Of a stretch of DNA of 64,000 nt, positions 33,020 through 41,902 are shown piece by piece. How positions within the stretch are numbered: position 1 is the stretch's first letter; each line of letters starts with the position of its first letter. The position numbers and the translations under genes are program-made. The notes beneath the pieces are model-generated. The model had not been told where the DNA came from, ran no database searches, and saw only the letters and a program-made list of their open reading frames with translations. The stretch comes from Pontiella desulfatans (GTDB taxonomy: Bacteria; Verrucomicrobiota; Kiritimatiellia; Kiritimatiellales; Pontiellaceae), in NCBI RefSeq assembly GCF_900890425.1, contig NZ_CAAHFG010000001.1, forward strand, positions 2,852,001 to 2,916,000, in the 5' to 3' direction.

Positions 33020-34603
33020 TTACTTGGCCTTCTTCCGCTTTTTCTTTGGTTTTCGTACCGGCGGCTTGTCAGAGTCACTGTACACCGTCCAGCGATCATT
33101 CGTTCTCGGATCCTCCGTTGGGACTACCTGTGCATTCGCCAATTCTTCAGAATGAAGGACCTCGGCCGATATGGCTCTCCATTTTGCGATCATCGCCTTC
33201 AACCGCTCCGGCTGTGACTCGGCCAGATTATTGAGTTCGGTGCGGTCATTGGCCATATTGTAAAGTTCCCATTCCTGACCTTTAAAGCTCACCAACTTCC
33301 AATCCCCGTCACGAAGTCCCCAATCCGTATAAAATTGCAAATAGATCGGCTCCGAACGCTTGAGTTCCTCCCCTTCCAAAACCGAGCGCAGGGAAACACC
33401 GGAAACGGGGCGCAAGTCGCGCGTCGAATGCGTGGTTGGGATTTCAGCATCGCCCAGATCGGCCAATGTCGGCAGTACATCAATCAAATGCGCCGGCGTA
33501 TCGACGATGGCACCGGGCTTCGTTTTCAAGCCCGCCGGCCAGTGAACGATGGCGGGGGTACTGATGCCCCCCTCAAACTGATTCTGTTTGTAATAACGAA
33601 ACGGCGCATTGCGTGCCCAAGCCCAACCCGTGGAATCTCTGAAGAAAGCGCCTGCGTTGGTCGGTTCAATATTCAGTCGAAATGCTCCCACGTCGTACGG
33701 ACAGGCCCCATTATCGGAGATGAACAGAATCATGGTGTTCTCGAGTTCGCCATGCTGCTTCAAATCCTCAACCAGTCGCCCCACTTCCTGATCCAGGCGA
33801 TCAATCATGGCAGCAAGAGTCACCATCCTATTGATTTCATAGTCGCGCTGCCACGGGACGAGCTTATCCCATGCCCGGACTTCCGGGGGGTGCGGCGACG
33901 GATCCAACTCTTTTGAAAGCAAGCCCAGTGCCTTCTGTTTGGCGATCCGGGCATCGCGCATTTTGTCCCATCCCATGTCATAGCGCCCTTTGTATTTGGC
34001 GTAGTCTTCCGGCAAGGCGTGTAGCGGACCGTGTGGGGCATTGAACGCCACGTAGAGATAGAACGGCTTTTCGCTCTCCCGCGCCTCCTTCAGAAAATCC
34101 AGCGCAAAATCGACATTCGCCACCGTCGTGTAAAAGCCCGATTTCGGAACGTTCCATTTCTCACCGTTCAGACGGAAGGTATCGTCTCCCTTAAAGAAAT
34201 TACACGCGCCGCTGAGATGTCCGAAATAGCGGTTGAAGCCGAAATCGGTGGGCTGCTTTTTCAGGTGCCACTTTCCGGTCATTGCCGTGAAATAGCCCGC
34301 CTCTTCGAGCACTTCCGCCGAGGTCACCGCGTGGGTCAGCTCGGTATCACCCGCCGCGATGCAGTATTGCCCTGAGAGCAGCGAGACGCGGGAGGAGTGG
34401 CACTTGGCGGTATTGTAGAATTGCGAGAAGCGCAAGCCGTTCGCCGCCAGCGCATCCAGATTCGGAGTCTCAATCTCGGAACCATAACAGCCGAGATCCG
34501 AAAACCCGAGGTCGTCGACCATGATGACGACGAGGTTCGGGGATTTAGCCGCCACAGCCACCACGGCAGATGTCGCCAACAACAAGGTTATCCATTTTTT
34601 CAT
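33020..34603 (-). CDS. S1-family sulfatase with non-canonical CHSSR active-site motif, exported
   Basis: A 527-residue secreted protein with signal peptide, NLVVIMVDDLGFSDLGC metal site, FISDNGACP distal ligands and a Lys-rich C-terminal tail (PVRKPKKKRKKAK). The formylglycine segment reads AKCHSSRVSLLSGQY: Cys68 is present and Arg is kept, but the usual Pro/Ala at +2 is Ser. A close relative at 57177-58775 has CTSTR in the same context (SQFYN-x-AKC...SGQY), so the change is a subfamily trait and not a random mutation. Whether it is matured to formylglycine is unclear. ATG 34603 overlaps the stop of the GH127-type gene by four bases. Confidence 0.85.
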   Translation of the reverse strand: MKKWITLLLATSAVVAVAAKSPNLVVIMVDDLGFSDLGCYGSEIETPNLDALAANGLRFSQFYNTAKCHSSRVSLLSGQYCIAAGDTELTHAVTSAEVLEEAGYFTAMTGKWHLKKQPTDFGFNRYFGHLSGACNFFKGDDTFRLNGEKWNVPKSGFYTTVANVDFALDFLKEARESEKPFYLYVAFNAPHGPLHALPEDYAKYKGRYDMGWDKMRDARIAKQKALGLLSKELDPSPHPPEVRAWDKLVPWQRDYEINRMVTLAAMIDRLDQEVGRLVEDLKQHGELENTMILFISDNGACPYDVGAFRLNIEPTNAGAFFRDSTGWAWARNAPFRYYKQNQFEGGISTPAIVHWPAGLKTKPGAIVDTPAHLIDVLPTLADLGDAEIPTTHSTRDLRPVSGVSLRSVLEGEELKRSEPIYLQFYTDWGLRDGDWKLVSFKGQEWELYNMANDRTELNNLAESQPERLKAMIAKWRAISAEVLHSEELANAQVVPTEDPRTNDRWTVYSDSDKPPVRKPKKKRKKAK

Positions 34604-36309
34604 TTCTTTCTCCAGAGCGCTTGGCGCTTGTAGCCCCTACGCTGGTAGTTGTTATCGATCACGTCGTTGATCGGCGACAACTTCACATCGCTACCGCTGA
34701 CGTCCACTTGTTTGGTTTCCGCATTCCAACTCAGTTTAGCGTCCGCCGGCAAAATCAGCTCTTTATTTGTGATCATTCCAAGCAGGAGCGGTCCCTGATA
34801 GACCCTCTGATAGCCTTTGAGCGTATGGATGTTCTGCGTTTCCGCCCAATACGGAACCTGTTCAAAAGTGTAAACAAGGGCGTCGCCCGCATTCAGCTCT
34901 GCGTTCACGGTAACAAAGCCCTCTTTTTCTGCGGCGTTAACCGATTTGCCATTCAATGTAATTTCCGTTTTTCCTGCCCAAGTGGGCTTAAAGAAGGCGA
35001 GCGCAGTTCCGGCTTCCGGTGCTTTTTCCATTTTAACGCTTACGACGCCTTCGTAGGGATACGCCGTGGTAACTTGGAACGTGCCGCCTTTAAAGTTGAC
35101 GGTAGCGTCGTTAAAGAATGGAAGCATCAGCGTATCACCCGATTGCACAAAAGCATACTCTTCAGCTCTCACCAATCCTTCCGAGCCGCGCATGGTGCAG
35201 CAGAACCAGGCTTCCGGCATTTTTATCTGCATAAATGGACCTTCAGCACCCAGACATTTGTCGCAACCGAATCCGCCGTTTTGACGTTGCCCGTGCCCCA
35301 TTCCGTTGAAGTACATTTTATGCGCTTGTTCGAGGTAACGCGGGTTACCCGAAATTTGCCAAAGTTGGGTGGCCACCATAAAGGCATCGATTACGGCACA
35401 AGGTTCGGTATGCGTCGGGCGTCCGAACCAGTTGTAGTTCGCGTGGTTTTCCGTGGAGCCTTCACGAAGATAGAGATCAAACCGCTTTTCAGCTTCAGCG
35501 ATCAACTCGGGTTTATCCGCCAATTCTGCATAGCGAATCAGGGCACGTAGTGCCGTCATCGTTGAATGGGTTTGTGCCTCGATAGCGACCAAGTCCACCT
35601 CCAGAAAACGGGCAACCATTTCGTCGATAATCGGGTAAAGGTCTTTTCGACCAAGAATGTCGGCGGCTTGGATGACCCCATCCATAAAGATGAAATCGCA
35701 GCCGACATCCGAGGAGAGCCGCCAGATGCCATCTTCACTGAGCACCTCGCCGGAAACCTTGCCTTTATTTTTGACGCGTGTTCTCGGCTCGATCGGATAA
35801 ACCTTGTGTTTGCCTTGGGTCGGCACCACTAAGTTATCGGCGATCTTTTCGATCATCGTTTTGACCGCGGGGTCTTGACGATCGGCATAAAGCTCGCACA
35901 ATCCGCGCAAAAGCCAGCCGTGTCCGGAAAGCTGTTGTTCGTCGCATTTCGGGAAATAATTTATGCCGAAATAGCCCACCTCATTCATTCGACCCGGCGT
36001 CATCTCCATTATTTTCGGCAGATATTTTGCTTCGCGCTCACCGGACTGCTGCAACATCGCCAGCGAAAGAATGGTGCGGCCTTCCATATCGCCCGGCCAC
36101 CGGTAATTAGCTTTCCTAAAGCAACCCGTGTCTTGGATAGGCTGATAACGTTCCTCCTCCAGCCGATTAAAATTTCGGTCAATCCGTTTTCCCAGATCGC
36201 CCTTGATCTCAATGTTTTCAAGACCAATACTGGTGCGTTCACTGGTCGAGCCAGCGAAAACCGATGCCAACATTCCCAAACAACAGATCGCAATAGTTAA
36301 TTTTTGCAT
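34600..36309 (-). CDS. GH127-type (DUF1680) enzyme, beta-L-arabinofuranosidase-like, exported, copy A
   Basis: This 569-residue protein has a signal peptide and the zinc/cysteine site of the GH127 clan: Glu302-x-Cys304 in TEPC and the vicinal Cys370-Cys371 in AWFCCTMRGSEG, equivalent to the E-x-C and CC residues of HypBA1, where one of the CC pair is the nucleophile. An (alpha/alpha)6 barrel is followed by a beta domain. An L-sugar furanosidase is expected, though related DUF1680 proteins have other substrates. It is a paralogue of the gene at 45316-47019 with the same residue numbering through the active site. It sits between an esterase and a sulfatase. Confidence 0.8.
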   Translation of the reverse strand: MQKLTIAICCLGMLASVFAGSTSERTSIGLENIEIKGDLGKRIDRNFNRLEEERYQPIQDTGCFRKANYRWPGDMEGRTILSLAMLQQSGEREAKYLPKIMEMTPGRMNEVGYFGINYFPKCDEQQLSGHGWLLRGLCELYADRQDPAVKTMIEKIADNLVVPTQGKHKVYPIEPRTRVKNKGKVSGEVLSEDGIWRLSSDVGCDFIFMDGVIQAADILGRKDLYPIIDEMVARFLEVDLVAIEAQTHSTMTALRALIRYAELADKPELIAEAEKRFDLYLREGSTENHANYNWFGRPTHTEPCAVIDAFMVATQLWQISGNPRYLEQAHKMYFNGMGHGQRQNGGFGCDKCLGAEGPFMQIKMPEAWFCCTMRGSEGLVRAEEYAFVQSGDTLMLPFFNDATVNFKGGTFQVTTAYPYEGVVSVKMEKAPEAGTALAFFKPTWAGKTEITLNGKSVNAAEKEGFVTVNAELNAGDALVYTFEQVPYWAETQNIHTLKGYQRVYQGPLLLGMITNKELILPADAKLSWNAETKQVDVSGSDVKLSPINDVIDNNYQRRGYKRQALWRKK

Positions 36310-36327
36310 GTTCGATTTCCTTATTCG

Positions 36328-37281
36328 TTAATTTTTCTTTTCTACAAGCGTTTGAACCTCATCTCCCGCAGAGAGCGGCGCGGGCAGATATTCGTGCTTG
36401 GCCAAAAATACGTGCCAGCGATAAAAAATATGCATCAGTTCCGGAGTGAGGTACGATTCTTTGGAGGAAAAAAGCCCGTGCCCTTTTCCGGGGAAAACCC
36501 ACCACTCGAATTCGCTACTGGACTCCGCCACCGCCTGGCCAAACAGTTCGACCGACACCACCCGAATCAGCGGATCTTCATCCCCCATGATCACAAAGGA
36601 ATCCGGCAGATTTTTGTTCAAATTGTGAATGGGCGAAAAATCGCGCCAGAACCCCTTAACTCGGTAATCGGCCTGCTTCGTAGTTGGGTGTCCATTTCCG
36701 TAGCCACCCGGGCCATTATCGATAACCGGCGAAGCCAGCAACAGCAAATCGGGACGACAACTGACACTGAGATCGTCGCCCGCATCGGTGTAATTCTTAA
36801 TCGTTACCAGCGCCGTAGCGAGGTGGCCGCCCGCCGAATTTCCAGCTACCGCGATTTTATCGGGATTGATACCGAACTTCTTGGCATTCGCGCGCACCCA
36901 GCGCATCGCCGTTTTGGCATCTTTAACACACTGAATCGGTTTGATTCCCTTTTTCTCGTTAGCACGCTGATAGCGGATAGTGAACACCGAAACCCCGTGC
37001 TCGGCCAAATAGCGGCACCACCGATAGGAACCTTTGGGGTTACCCCCTCTCCAACCGCCGCCATGGATATAGACGAATGCCGGATTGTTTCCACTTTCGA
37101 TCGGTTGGGTCGGCGCAAAATAGTGTACCTCCACCTGATCGCGAAGCTTGAAAATTTTAGTCGGCTTGGGGTTCCCAGCATCAAAAGATGCCTGAATCTT
37201 GTCGGAAAACTCACTGGCCTGAAGCTCACAGGTTCCCGCCATCGCCAACGCTACCCCTATGCCCGCAATCCATCTCGTCAT
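36328..37281 (-). CDS. Exported alpha/beta-hydrolase esterase (HSL/carboxylesterase type)
   Basis: The protein has a signal peptide, the oxyanion motif YIHGGGW (~71-77), the nucleophile GNSAGGHLA (Ser149), and downstream GDEDPL and GKGHGLF for the acid and base. This is the triad layout of bacterial HSL-like esterases, many of which remove acetyl groups from polysaccharides. The frame opens from a GTG at 37305, but ATG 37281 has AAGGGA at good spacing and gives a normal signal peptide. It is the first gene after a 219-bp gap that holds a conserved palindrome about 79 bases upstream, so it probably heads the operon with GH127 copy A and the CHSSR sulfatase. Confidence 0.82.
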   Translation of the reverse strand: MTRWIAGIGVALAMAGTCELQASEFSDKIQASFDAGNPKPTKIFKLRDQVEVHYFAPTQPIESGNNPAFVYIHGGGWRGGNPKGSYRWCRYLAEHGVSVFTIRYQRANEKKGIKPIQCVKDAKTAMRWVRANAKKFGINPDKIAVAGNSAGGHLATALVTIKNYTDAGDDLSVSCRPDLLLLASPVIDNGPGGYGNGHPTTKQADYRVKGFWRDFSPIHNLNKNLPDSFVIMGDEDPLIRVVSVELFGQAVAESSSEFEWWVFPGKGHGLFSSKESYLTPELMHIFYRWHVFLAKHEYLPAPLSAGDEVQTLVEKKN

Positions 37282-37359
37282 CCTGTGTCCCTTTTTCATT
37301 TTCACTGCCCAGATTTCTGCAAAAGTTGGTAATTTATCCCCTCAAAAAAAATGAGTCAA

Positions 37360-37377
37360 CCTACACAATCGTGTAGG
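37360..37377 (-). promoter_or_regulatory. Conserved palindrome CCTACA-N6-TGTAGG, candidate operator (site 1)
   Basis: CCTACAC-AATC-GTGTAGG is a perfect 7-bp inverted repeat. With flanks it reads CAACCTAC-N7-TGTAGGGGT, matching site 2 at 61344-61361. Read toward the gene, both are followed by a similar T-rich then GGG-containing stretch. It lies ~80 bases upstream of the esterase start. A dimeric regulator site is likely; a leader hairpin is the alternative. Confidence 0.5.
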
Positions 37378-37500
37378 GGTGGGAGGGAGTTCCGAGTTTC
37401 AAGTTTGCCGCTTCGCTGCCCGGCATTCGCCGTGCCCAACTCGACTTCGTCCGGGTGCGCTTCAATCTATTATAAAAGTTACTCTCTCGTTCTCCTGTCA

Positions 37501-38865
37501 TCACTTTTGCCGGTAGCCGTCGAAGCGCTCCATGGAAGAACCTTCATACTTCCGCTTCAGCTGCCAGATCGGGCGTTCGAGCTCGAGCTCCCAGGCAAAA
37601 ATCTTTTTGTAGAGTTCCCGTACTGTTTGCGGCTGCGCGGCAGCCAGGTTGTTCACCTCGGAGGGATCCTTGGAAATATCATAGAGCTCGGCGGGGCGAT
37701 CCGGCAGACGAATCAGCTTCAGGTCGCCTTCGCGGATGGCGGCGCGCGTCTCCTTTTTCCAGTAGAGCGTTTGGTGCGGACGATCCGCCTTTTTGCCTGT
37801 CAGATACGGAAGCAGGCTGACGCCGTCAATTTTCTGCAGCGTGTCGGCTCCACCGGCAACGTCGACAAAGGTCGGCAAAAGGTCCAGCAGCGAAATCGGA
37901 TGTGCATAGGTCGTATCGGCTGTAAATTTGCCGGGCCATTTGATCAGAAACGGCACACGGATTCCGCCTTCTAGATGGGTGGCCTTCACGCCGCTGAGCG
38001 GATCGTTTTTTGCCGAGTTTTGCGGGGTTCCGCCGTTGTCGTTGGTGAATACGACGAGCGTATTTTCGGCTAAGCCGAGGGTTTCCAGTTGATCCAGCAC
38101 CTGGCCGCAGGCCCGATCCATGGCGAGCATCATTGCCGCTTGCTTTTTACGGTTCCCCTTCAATTTCGGGAAGTGGGCCATATCCTCGTCGCGCGCGTGC
38201 ATCGGGGCATGCACCGCATTAAAGGAGAGGAACACAAAGAAGGGGTCTTTCTGGTTCCGCTCGATAAAGGCGCAGGCTTCGTCGGCGAGTACATCGGTTA
38301 AGTAGCCGTCGTGCTCCTTAAAGCCCGCAAAATCGCGCTCCATCCAGTTGAGTGGATCGACTTTTTGGCCCTTTTTGTAAGCGTAATAGCTCCGCGCGCC
38401 GCCGCGGAATCCGTAGAATTCATCGAACCCCCGCTTGAGCGGATGGAACCGGTCGGCTCCGCCCTGATGCCATTTTCCCAAAATGATGGAGCGATAGCCC
38501 TGCGCTTTCAAATAATCGGCGACGGTTTTCTGATCCAGCGGCAATCCCATATCCTCGCCCGTCAACCCGGCATCGCTCATCGCTCTCGGCACGTTATTCT
38601 CTTCAAAGCCAAACCGTTGCTGATAGCGCCCAGTGAGCAGCCCTGCCCGACTCGGTCCGCACACCGAGGCACTGACATACGCCTGCGTGCAGCGAATACT
38701 CTGTTTTGCGAGCTGATCCAAACGGGGCGTTTGGCACTCGGTGCTGCCGTGAAACCCGAAGTCGGCATAACCCGCATCATCGGAAAAAAGCAGGACGATG
38801 TTAGGCGGCTGAGCCTGCAGCGAAGCGGTCGTACAAGCGGCGAGTAGTGCAATTTTCAATTTCAT
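37501..38865 (-). CDS. S1-family sulfatase (CGPSR), exported
   Basis: A compact 454-residue sulfatase with signal peptide (KIALLAACTTASLQAQ), NIVLLFSDDAGYADFG metal site, CGPSRAGLLTG with Cys69 for formylglycine, ILGKWHQGG, and VVFTNDNGGTP. All canonical residues are present, so it should be active once matured. It is the last gene of its operon, 12 bases after the GH106 enzyme start region, and is followed by the 219-bp gap carrying palindrome site 1. Pairing with GH106 suggests that it removes sulfate from a rhamnose-containing glycan; that is inference. Confidence 0.9.
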   Translation of the reverse strand: MKLKIALLAACTTASLQAQPPNIVLLFSDDAGYADFGFHGSTECQTPRLDQLAKQSIRCTQAYVSASVCGPSRAGLLTGRYQQRFGFEENNVPRAMSDAGLTGEDMGLPLDQKTVADYLKAQGYRSIILGKWHQGGADRFHPLKRGFDEFYGFRGGARSYYAYKKGQKVDPLNWMERDFAGFKEHDGYLTDVLADEACAFIERNQKDPFFVFLSFNAVHAPMHARDEDMAHFPKLKGNRKKQAAMMLAMDRACGQVLDQLETLGLAENTLVVFTNDNGGTPQNSAKNDPLSGVKATHLEGGIRVPFLIKWPGKFTADTTYAHPISLLDLLPTFVDVAGGADTLQKIDGVSLLPYLTGKKADRPHQTLYWKKETRAAIREGDLKLIRLPDRPAELYDISKDPSEVNNLAAAQPQTVRELYKKIFAWELELERPIWQLKRKYEGSSMERFDGYRQK

Positions 38866-38878
38866 AACAGTTCCTTTT

Positions 38879-41800
38879 TTAGCGGGCGATTAGTTTTACC
38901 GGACCAAGCATACCAGAAGAGAGCAGCGGCTTCTTGCTGTTGATGTGATCCCATTTCCATGCATAGAAAGCGGTGCGGTCTTTGACCGGACGCTCGCTGT
39001 TGTTGAGCACCCAATCCGGAATTTTTTTCAGTCCCATTCCACTGGCAGTCGAGCCGGTCTCCGTCGTCCAGACGTGATCGTCTTTAAAGCGCTGGTCGCC
39101 GATCAGGCGATTGACCCATAGGTTGGCGACGGTCACTTCAACTTTATTTTCGCCCGCGCGGAGTGCGTTGGCGATATTCACCCGATACGGCGGTTTCCAG
39201 GCGATCCCGCAGTTTTTGCCGTTCACCTTGACTTCGGCGATCACGTCGACTTGACCCAGATCGATCAACATTTCATCGGCTTTCGCGAGCTGCTGTTTGG
39301 TAAGGGCGAATGTTTTTTGATAAGTCGCCGTTCCGGAATGGTATTTCAGCTTATCGAGTTTCGTCCACGACTGAAGTTGAGCCATTGACGCTGATCCGCC
39401 GTTGGAAAAGTTCAAATTCCAGTCGGAGCTCAAATCCGCGATTTGCTGCTCTTTTTTCGACCACGGCGCGGGTTTCGTCGCGGTCGCGACGCTCGGATCG
39501 CGGAACACCACAAAGTAGGCCTCGTTCGGGCCAAACTTGAGTTCGATTTCGGTGTGTTCGCTACCGCTTGGAGTGGCGCTCAGCTTGCAGATTTCGCCGC
39601 TGTCGGGGAACCAAAGCTCCGGTACTTTTCCGCTCACGCGGAAACGGGCTTTCACGGTTTTAGTCACCGCGTGCTGGTTACTCAAAAAGTAAACCTCATC
39701 CGCGCCGACCTGGCGGTGAATAAAGTCGATTCCAACACCGGGGTACATTGTTTTACCCAGCTTCTGTGTGCCGACAACCGAAAAACTAAAATCGGGCGCG
39801 ATGCCGTGCTTTTTCAGAATGTTGCTAAGCGGCTCGCCCCAATAGATGACGCCCTGCCCGTATTGGTTTGATTTGACCTTTCGGCCATTGGCCGCGCCCC
39901 AAATCCGTTTCGTCAAAGCGGCAAATTGATCGCGCTCCGCTTTCGCGGTGTTCCCGGGTGCCGAGGCGGGTTTGGCACCTGAAATCACGGCACCAGCTTT
40001 CAACAGTTCCTCCACTTTCTTCAGCACCTCGACCGACATCCACGGCGAATGCGGGAGTTGCAGGACACCGAAATCCGAACCGTTTTTCGTCAACAAGCGC
40101 CCTTTTTTTACGGTCAACTGCATCAGAATTTCGGTGTTGCACATCGAGTAGTCGTAGCTGTACGGCAAATCCTTGAGGATATGTCCGCCGCGATACAAAT
40201 GCCCGCTTTTCAGCGGAGCATCCTCGCCCGCATAGCAAACCACATCACCGACAAACTTACCCTGCTGCAACATATACTGGTTGCGGGCGAGATACTCGAG
40301 AAAGTCTCCCACATACGGCCACCATGTATTGCGCGAATCAAAGCGCGAGCCGTAGGTGCCCAGACCAAGACCGGGTGCCTGTTCGTACGGATCGTGCGCC
40401 CAGGTGTGAAAACAGAATTTGTTGACGCCCTGTGCCATGAAATAGTCGCCCTGCACTTTGATGCCGCCGGGGTGCGATTCAAAAATCCGCTTTGGCGATC
40501 CTGTAAACGCCTCGGAGCTGACGACTTTGCGTCCGTAGGTGTGGGCGGCAGACGCAACGAGCCGCGCTTCGCCAATGCGGTCTTGCTGCTTTAAATTGGC
40601 CCACCATTCGCAGGTCGGGATATCCACTTTCCCCGCCATATCAAAATCGTTCGCGTTGCCGTAGCGGCCATACGGTTCCGACGCGAATTTCACACCGGCT
40701 TTGGCGCAGTTTTCCTGCATCCGCCCGTAGTAGTTTCCGACGATCATGTCGCTGATCAGCTTGCGGTAATCCCATAGCACCCGCTCGGTATATTCGGGGC
40801 TTTGGATGACCCGTCCGGTCAAAATCGGCAGCACCTTTTTTAAATCGTAGCCGTGGCGGTCGATAAATTTCTGATCAAACCCGGCGGTCCAGTTTTGATG
40901 TCCGGCCTCGTAGCTGTCGCACAATATATTCTGAAAAACGGTTCCGGCACGATCCCCGGCGAGGCGGACAACCCGACTGAGGAAGTGTTCCCAGTAAAAG
41001 TCCATGGCTGCCGCCGACATTTTGTCGATTTCAAGCCCTCTGCCACCGTGAGCGGCGGGATGGTTCCCGCGTCCGGTCGGTTGGTATCCCATCCGGAGGA
41101 TCGTCCATTCGCCAGCGGGCGCTTCCCATTCTAGGAATCCGTCAGCGTTCATGTACTCAGAAAGGTCAATAACCTGATCCTGACGGATCAACTGGCTTTT
41201 CGGAATCTTGAGCTTGTCGGGATTCATGTAGCCCGCGAGCTTGGCGAAACCGGCTTTTTCGCGCCAATTTTTCAGCGTCCGTGGCTTTTCGCCTTTTGGA
41301 ATGGAGGGAACCGCGAAGACAGCGAGATCGCGAAAACAACCCTCTAATCCTTTACGGGGCATGTAATAGCGCTGATTAATCTTGGGATTCTTTTTCATAT
41401 CCCGTTCCAGCCCGAGCACGGCTTTGGGAACGGTGAGCTGAATCTTCGCCTTGCCGGGACCATTAAAGCGCGCCTCGGTCCACGCGACTTCCTGCATCGC
41501 CATTTCGGGCGTCACAAACGGAGCCCCCGTGGCCGACCAGCCGGCGCAGTTAAATATTTCCATAAACAGGCCCAGCCGTTCGGCTTCGTTCATGGTGTGT
41601 TCCACCAACTCCCACCATTCGGGCGTTCCGTACTTTACGGGGCCTTTGGGGATTCCCTCGTGCGTATTCCAGAGGCCGAAACCGCCCAGACCGGAACGCT
41701 TCATTTCTTCCAAATCGCGGGTAATCGATTCGCGGGTTACATGCCCGTTCATCCAGTGCCACCAGGTCCACGGCTTATATTCATCGGCGGGCTTCTTAAA

Positions 41801-41884
41801 CCCGGATTCCAGCGAGGCGGTTGAGGCAACCGCTGACAAACCGGCGCATCCACAGAGTGCTAAAACACACATTATTTTCTTCAT
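38879..41884 (-). CDS. GH106-type alpha-L-rhamnosidase-like enzyme, exported
   Basis: The N-terminus shows the GH106 hallmark after a signal peptide: WTWWHWMNGHVTRESITRDL and EEMKRSGLGGFGLWN, then LFMEIFNCAGWSATG and a long barrel with SDMIVGNYYGRM and KFASEPYGRYGN. The C-terminal ~170 residues hold a GH2-like sugar-binding sandwich (VDVIAEVKVNGKNCGIAWKPPYRV, AGENKVEVTVANLWVNR). About 1,000 residues, normal for the family. It should release alpha-L-rhamnose from the polymer or its side chains. The start is ATG 41884 (or 41887), after GGAG; a GTG at 41896 is possible. It lies between two sulfatases in a tight operon. Confidence 0.85.
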   Translation of the reverse strand: MKKIMCVLALCGCAGLSAVASTASLESGFKKPADEYKPWTWWHWMNGHVTRESITRDLEEMKRSGLGGFGLWNTHEGIPKGPVKYGTPEWWELVEHTMNEAERLGLFMEIFNCAGWSATGAPFVTPEMAMQEVAWTEARFNGPGKAKIQLTVPKAVLGLERDMKKNPKINQRYYMPRKGLEGCFRDLAVFAVPSIPKGEKPRTLKNWREKAGFAKLAGYMNPDKLKIPKSQLIRQDQVIDLSEYMNADGFLEWEAPAGEWTILRMGYQPTGRGNHPAAHGGRGLEIDKMSAAAMDFYWEHFLSRVVRLAGDRAGTVFQNILCDSYEAGHQNWTAGFDQKFIDRHGYDLKKVLPILTGRVIQSPEYTERVLWDYRKLISDMIVGNYYGRMQENCAKAGVKFASEPYGRYGNANDFDMAGKVDIPTCEWWANLKQQDRIGEARLVASAAHTYGRKVVSSEAFTGSPKRIFESHPGGIKVQGDYFMAQGVNKFCFHTWAHDPYEQAPGLGLGTYGSRFDSRNTWWPYVGDFLEYLARNQYMLQQGKFVGDVVCYAGEDAPLKSGHLYRGGHILKDLPYSYDYSMCNTEILMQLTVKKGRLLTKNGSDFGVLQLPHSPWMSVEVLKKVEELLKAGAVISGAKPASAPGNTAKAERDQFAALTKRIWGAANGRKVKSNQYGQGVIYWGEPLSNILKKHGIAPDFSFSVVGTQKLGKTMYPGVGIDFIHRQVGADEVYFLSNQHAVTKTVKARFRVSGKVPELWFPDSGEICKLSATPSGSEHTEIELKFGPNEAYFVVFRDPSVATATKPAPWSKKEQQIADLSSDWNLNFSNGGSASMAQLQSWTKLDKLKYHSGTATYQKTFALTKQQLAKADEMLIDLGQVDVIAEVKVNGKNCGIAWKPPYRVNIANALRAGENKVEVTVANLWVNRLIGDQRFKDDHVWTTETGSTASGMGLKKIPDWVLNNSERPVKDRTAFYAWKWDHINSKKPLLSSGMLGPVKLIAR

Positions 41885-41902
41885 CATTTTTTCCACTCCA
41901 CC